DNA from: Methanobrevibacter sp.
GTDB taxonomy: Archaea > Methanobacteriota > Methanobacteria > Methanobacteriales > Methanobacteriaceae
Length of the DNA stretch: 8,136 bases
Direction of reading: 5' to 3'
Assembly (NCBI GenBank): GCA_009784145.1
Contig: WRCI01000069.1
Span: 1 to 8,136 of the forward strand
Both the position numbers and the translations under genes were made by a program. Shown here in pieces: positions 5,492 through 8,136 of this stretch. The notes beneath the pieces are model-generated. The model was not told the origin of the DNA, did no database searches, and was given only the letters and a program-made list of their open reading frames with translations. The stretch's first letter is position 1; each line of letters starts with the position of its first letter.

Positions 5492-6175
5492 ATGACTATA
5501 AAAGTAGCTATAGTTAGAGATGAAGCTATTTTTGGAGAAAGAGCTTATAAATCCATAGGAAAAGTATTTGAAACAGAAATAGTTGAAATAGAATCTCCAA
5601 CAGGAATATTAATTGATGATATAGAACTTGATGAAAGCCTTATTAAAAAATTATCTGATTTTGATTTAATAATAAGCTATATTAAACAAGCAGATATGGC
5701 TTTAGAACTTGTAGAGCAGCTACATAAAAAAGTATCCTGTATAATTATAGGAATATGGAAAGGAGAAGGGTTTAAAAACCAACTATTAAAATATGAAAAT
5801 GTTTCAGTCCCTGAGGCTATTTGCGAATTAGAAGATAATAAAGAAAATCCTGTATTCAATGAATTCACAAAAAAATTTGGAAAACCAGAAATACAAATTA
5901 ATTGTCAAGGAGAAAAAATAGCTGAAATAGATGTTATTAGAGGTTCTCCTTGTGGAGCAACAGATTTCATGGCAAAAGATATGATTGGGAAAAAAATTGA
6001 TAATACAGAAAGTGTAGCTAAAGAAGCGGGGCTTCGGATTCAGTATTATCCTTGTAAAGCTCATGAATTACGATTATTCCCTAGTAAAAATTCCCATAAA
6101 CAAACAGCATCACGTTTGCATCATGACGCAGTGAAAAAAGCTTTAGATAATAATAAAAAGAAAAATAAAAAATAA
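5492..6175 (+). CDS. DUF166 family protein, function unknown
   Basis: The 227-residue protein matches the archaeal DUF166 family, often mislabelled thymidylate synthase in old annotations. The N-terminal half (about 1-110) looks like an alternating beta/alpha fold (VAIVRDEAIFGERAY, LIISYIKQADMALELVEQL). The C-terminal half carries the cysteine pattern: C111 in ICELED, C138 in INCQGE, C154 in GSPCGATDFMAKDMIGK and C188 in YPCKAHELRLFPSK. Four spaced cysteines suggest an Fe-S cluster or zinc site (inference). The tail after about residue 215 is lysine-rich (NNKKKNKK) and probably disordered. No good ribosome binding site precedes the ATG (only AAGATA), so the start is less certain, although the family usually begins with a short KVAIV-type strand as here. 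It is convergent with the protease gene downstream and co-directional with the DGC gene. It does not carry the catalytic features of thymidylate synthase. Confidence 0.8.
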   Translation: MTIKVAIVRDEAIFGERAYKSIGKVFETEIVEIESPTGILIDDIELDESLIKKLSDFDLIISYIKQADMALELVEQLHKKVSCIIIGIWKGEGFKNQLLKYENVSVPEAICELEDNKENPVFNEFTKKFGKPEIQINCQGEKIAEIDVIRGSPCGATDFMAKDMIGKKIDNTESVAKEAGLRIQYYPCKAHELRLFPSKNSHKQTASRLHHDAVKKALDNNKKKNKK

Positions 6176-6187
6176 AAACTTCTCAAT

Positions 6188-6237
6188 AATAAACAAAACC
6201 AAAAAAAATAACAATAAACAAAACCAAAAAAATAACA
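6188..6237 (-). terminator. Two-copy 25-bp repeat acting as T-tract terminator
   Basis: Two copies starting at 6188 and 6213 share AATAAACAAAACC followed by a run of 8 or 7 A. On the minus strand these are T8 and T7 tracts 56-105 bp after the stop codon of the leftward protease gene, so they can terminate it. The plus strand has no T-tract here, so how the convergent DUF166 transcript ends is unclear. Confidence 0.5.
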
Positions 6238-6293
6238 ATGAATAAAATAAATAATAAATAAAATAAGGAAAATAAGTAAATAAACTTACTTAA

Positions 6294-7451
6294 TTAAAAC
6301 AACCCACTACCTAATCCTGCCAACAAGCTTATAACTATAATAAATATCATAATCCAAGATACTGCAGTAACTATTGGTTTAACAATGTTTTCAGGTAATT
6401 TAAAGCTTAAAAGTTCTTCTAATAAATGACCTCCATCTAATGGTTTCATTGGAAGAAGATTAAATAAACCAACAGCTAAATTAAGGAAAGCTATCCAAGT
6501 AAACATCTCTAACAAATTAAACCATATCCAAGGTAATTGATTTCCAAAAATATTACTTACAGAAGGACTTACTTCATAATGTTTAACAGTTTGAATACCC
6601 ATAAATCCAAGTGATGGATTGTTAGGATTTTTTCCAGTTGTGAAATTATAATATCCCTTATCCGTTACAATATTAACCATTTCTCCAGGTTTTAATCTTG
6701 AAACCACTGCAAAATAGCTATTTGAATCACTTACATTTTGCCCATTTATAGATTTTATTATCATTCCAGAGATTAAAATATTATCTGCTGGTGCACCACT
6801 TACTACTTTTTCTATTTGAATTCCAGTTTCATCAAAAGTTTCTGGAATAGCATAAGATGAAATTGCTGTGCAGATAAGAAAAGCCACAATAAAAAGCGAT
6901 ATATTGCCTATTGATCCAGCCGAGTACATTCGCATTCTTGAAATAGCAGTAGCTTTTTCCATCTTTTCTTCATCAGGTTCTACAAAAGCTCCTGGAAGAA
7001 CAGCGAATAATAATAATCCTATTGATTTTATATTAATTTTTTCAACTATAGCTAAAATCCCATGGAAAAATTCATGTATAATTATAAGAGTAGCTAATCC
7101 AATAATTCCATAAACAAATGGTATAAATATTGGAGAACCTGGAATTTCAACTCCTGGAATAACAAGAGAAACAGAAGGTGCTTGAGTTATTGTTGAAAGA
7201 GAAGAAATAATCAGGTATGCCATTAAAACCATAGCAATAATTGAAACAATTATCCCTACATTCATGAACCATTTCCAAAATTTTGGAGATATATTAGCTA
7301 ATCTATTAAGAAATCCCCTAAGACGTTTAGTTTTCCATATAATTGTTGGAAAATTTACTTCAACACCATGATTAACTAATTTACTTCTAAAAACTAATGT
7401 TACAATCCATATAACTGCAAACCCTATTGCATAATACCATAATGCATTCAT
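6294..7451 (-). CDS. Site-2 protease (M50) family membrane metalloprotease with PDZ domain
   Basis: The 385-residue polytopic membrane protein has hydrophobic segments at about 4-21, 62-84, 108-133, 142-155, 181-199, 306-335 and 357-380. The zinc-site motif HEFFH (H126, E127, H130) lies in the third segment. The second metal motif is LPMKPLDGGH, with D339, in the late segment. A PDZ-like domain (about 208-288, with GAPADN and LKPGEMV) sits between them. This is the order of site-2 proteases that cut substrates within the membrane, in bacteria often anti-sigma or regulatory proteins. The archaeal substrate is unknown. Both catalytic motifs are intact and length is normal. A GGGTG 5 nt before the ATG fixes the start. 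It is 87 bp downstream of moeA on the same strand, with a tandem repeat between, so co-transcription is possible but unproven. Confidence 0.9.
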   Translation of the reverse strand: MNALWYYAIGFAVIWIVTLVFRSKLVNHGVEVNFPTIIWKTKRLRGFLNRLANISPKFWKWFMNVGIIVSIIAMVLMAYLIISSLSTITQAPSVSLVIPGVEIPGSPIFIPFVYGIIGLATLIIIHEFFHGILAIVEKINIKSIGLLLFAVLPGAFVEPDEEKMEKATAISRMRMYSAGSIGNISLFIVAFLICTAISSYAIPETFDETGIQIEKVVSGAPADNILISGMIIKSINGQNVSDSNSYFAVVSRLKPGEMVNIVTDKGYYNFTTGKNPNNPSLGFMGIQTVKHYEVSPSVSNIFGNQLPWIWFNLLEMFTWIAFLNLAVGLFNLLPMKPLDGGHLLEELLSFKLPENIVKPIVTAVSWIMIFIIVISLLAGLGSGLF

Positions 7452-7456
7452 TATTT

Positions 7457-7461
7457 CACCC
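7457..7461 (-). promoter_or_regulatory. Ribosome binding site of the M50 protease gene
   Basis: The minus strand reads AGGGTGAAATA and then ATG. GGGTG stands 5 nt before the start codon. Confidence 0.8.
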
Positions 7462-7480
7462 TAAATTTAATAATGTAAAC

Positions 7481-7552
7481 TTAATAAAAATTATTTATTC
7501 CAATTTAATAAAAATTATTTATTCCAATTTAATAAAAATTATTTATTCCAAT
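7481..7552. repeat. 24-bp tandem array overlapping the moeA stop codon
   Basis: Three near-identical 24-bp units (7481-7504, 7505-7528, 7529-7552) start TTAATAAAAATTATTTATT. The unit at 7529-7552 contains the last codons and stop of moeA (minus strand; W-N-K-stop), so the other copies repeat the gene's own 3' end into the spacer. Within each unit AATAAA and TTTATT can pair. On the minus strand each unit has a T5 tract. Confidence 0.9.
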
Positions 7553-8136
7553 TCATCGATTCAAAAAACACAATATCTACAATATCATCTTTAACTATTC
7601 CTTCTTGATTTTCATCAACAATAATATAACTATTAGCTTCAACCATAGATCTAATAATGCCTGATCCTCTATTTAATACATATCTAACTTTTTCATTATC
7701 TGCAAAAGTTCTAATATAATCAGTTCTACCTAGATTAGAATAAATCTTAACATCTGCTTTTCTTTTTTCAACTCTTGGATTAAATTCTATATTTTGCATT
7801 TTAAACAAAAATCGTCTTATTAAAGCATCAAATTGACCCATAGCCGCTACTGGATATCCTGAAAGCATGAAAATTGGAGTTCCATTTACTTTCCCAAATC
7901 CAACTGGTTTTCCTGGTCTTAAAGCTACTCCATGGAATAAAACTTCACCTACAGTGCCAACAGCATCTATAACAACATCCCCTTTACTAATAGCTGTTCC
8001 GCCAGTGGTAATAATTAAATCATAATCTTTAGAGTTCTCCTTTAAAATATTTTTAACTTCTTCAAAATCATCCTGAGCATAGCTAATTTCTACATCTGCC
8101 CCACAGCTTTCAACCATAGAACTTATAACATATTGA
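7539..8136 (-). CDS. moeA: MoeA, molybdopterin molybdotransferase (C-terminal part, runs off the window)
   Basis: The frame stays open to the right edge of the window, so the gene continues beyond it. The ATG at 8115-8117 is internal, because codons for QYVISS precede it. About 198 residues are visible: the molybdopterin-binding MoeA/MogA-like core (SMVESCGADVEISY, LIITTGGTAISKGD, FHGVALRPGKPVGFG, MLSGYPVAAM) and then a small C-terminal beta domain. MoeA inserts molybdate into adenylated molybdopterin to form the Mo (or W) cofactor, which methanogens need for formylmethanofuran dehydrogenase. The GGTAISKGD and SGYPVAAM loops correspond to the ligand-binding loops of the family and look intact. 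The last four residues (NWNK) are encoded in the first-read unit of a 24-bp tandem repeat. MoeA paralogues exist in many methanogens, so the exact subtype cannot be told from this part. Confidence 0.9.
   Translation of the reverse strand, partial: QYVISSMVESCGADVEISYAQDDFEEVKNILKENSKDYDLIITTGGTAISKGDVVIDAVGTVGEVLFHGVALRPGKPVGFGKVNGTPIFMLSGYPVAAMGQFDALIRRFLFKMQNIEFNPRVEKRKADVKIYSNLGRTDYIRTFADNEKVRYVLNRGSGIIRSMVEANSYIIVDENQEGIVKDDIVDIVFFESMNWNK

Noticed and set aside
5828..6064. Minus-strand frame opposite the DUF166 gene (also 5677-5868)
   Set aside because: These are shadow frames of a conserved coding region with no independent support.
6868..7113. Plus-strand frame opposite the protease gene
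   Set aside because: It is a shadow of the HEFFH-containing membrane protein coding sequence and has no start signals.

Overview
The window looks like chromosomal DNA from a very AT-rich hydrogenotrophic methanogen, most likely Methanobrevibacter or a close relative in the Methanobacteriales. The evidence is an MsvR-type regulator (a family confined to methanogens) beside a coenzyme F420H2 oxidase, two conserved archaeal families of unknown function (DGC-type and DUF166), archaeal TATA/BRE-like promoters, GGTG/GGGAG ribosome binding sites, and T-tract terminators. No mobile element, CRISPR array, tRNA or rRNA was found.

Layout. Positions 1-177 hold the weak remnant of a rightward reading frame whose stop codon opens a 24-bp tandem array (175-310). 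Leftward msvR (388-1197) follows, then an unusually long gene-free region (1198-2531) with several inverted repeats, a 39-bp tandem array and the fprA control region. Rightward fprA (2532-3755) encodes F420H2 oxidase and rightward rbr (3999-4412) a rubrerythrin without a rubredoxin domain. A repeat-filled gap (4413-4863) leads to a DGC-family cysteine protein (4864-5241). A nested repeat array (5243-5424) separates it from a DUF166 protein (5492-6175). On the minus strand are a site-2 protease homologue (6294-7451) and the 3' part of moeA (7539 to the window edge).

How the genes work together. msvR, fprA and rbr form an oxygen-defence module. FprA reduces O2 to water with F420H2, rubrerythrin probably removes peroxide, and MsvR is the likely redox-responsive regulator. 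The same divergent arrangement is known from Methanothermobacter, where MsvR controls fpaA (=fprA). A near-perfect 20-bp palindrome (2336-2355) resembling the MsvR box sits between two candidate TATA boxes of fprA. moeA serves molybdenum/tungsten cofactor synthesis. The DGC and DUF166 proteins have no established role.

The most unusual general property is that almost every intergenic gap carries its own unrelated short tandem array (units about 24, 25, 39 and 43-52 bp). Several begin at or within a few bases of a stop codon and multiply T-tracts on the strand of the gene that ends there. I found no clear new multi-gene system. The best leads are the fprA operator region and these stop-codon-anchored arrays.
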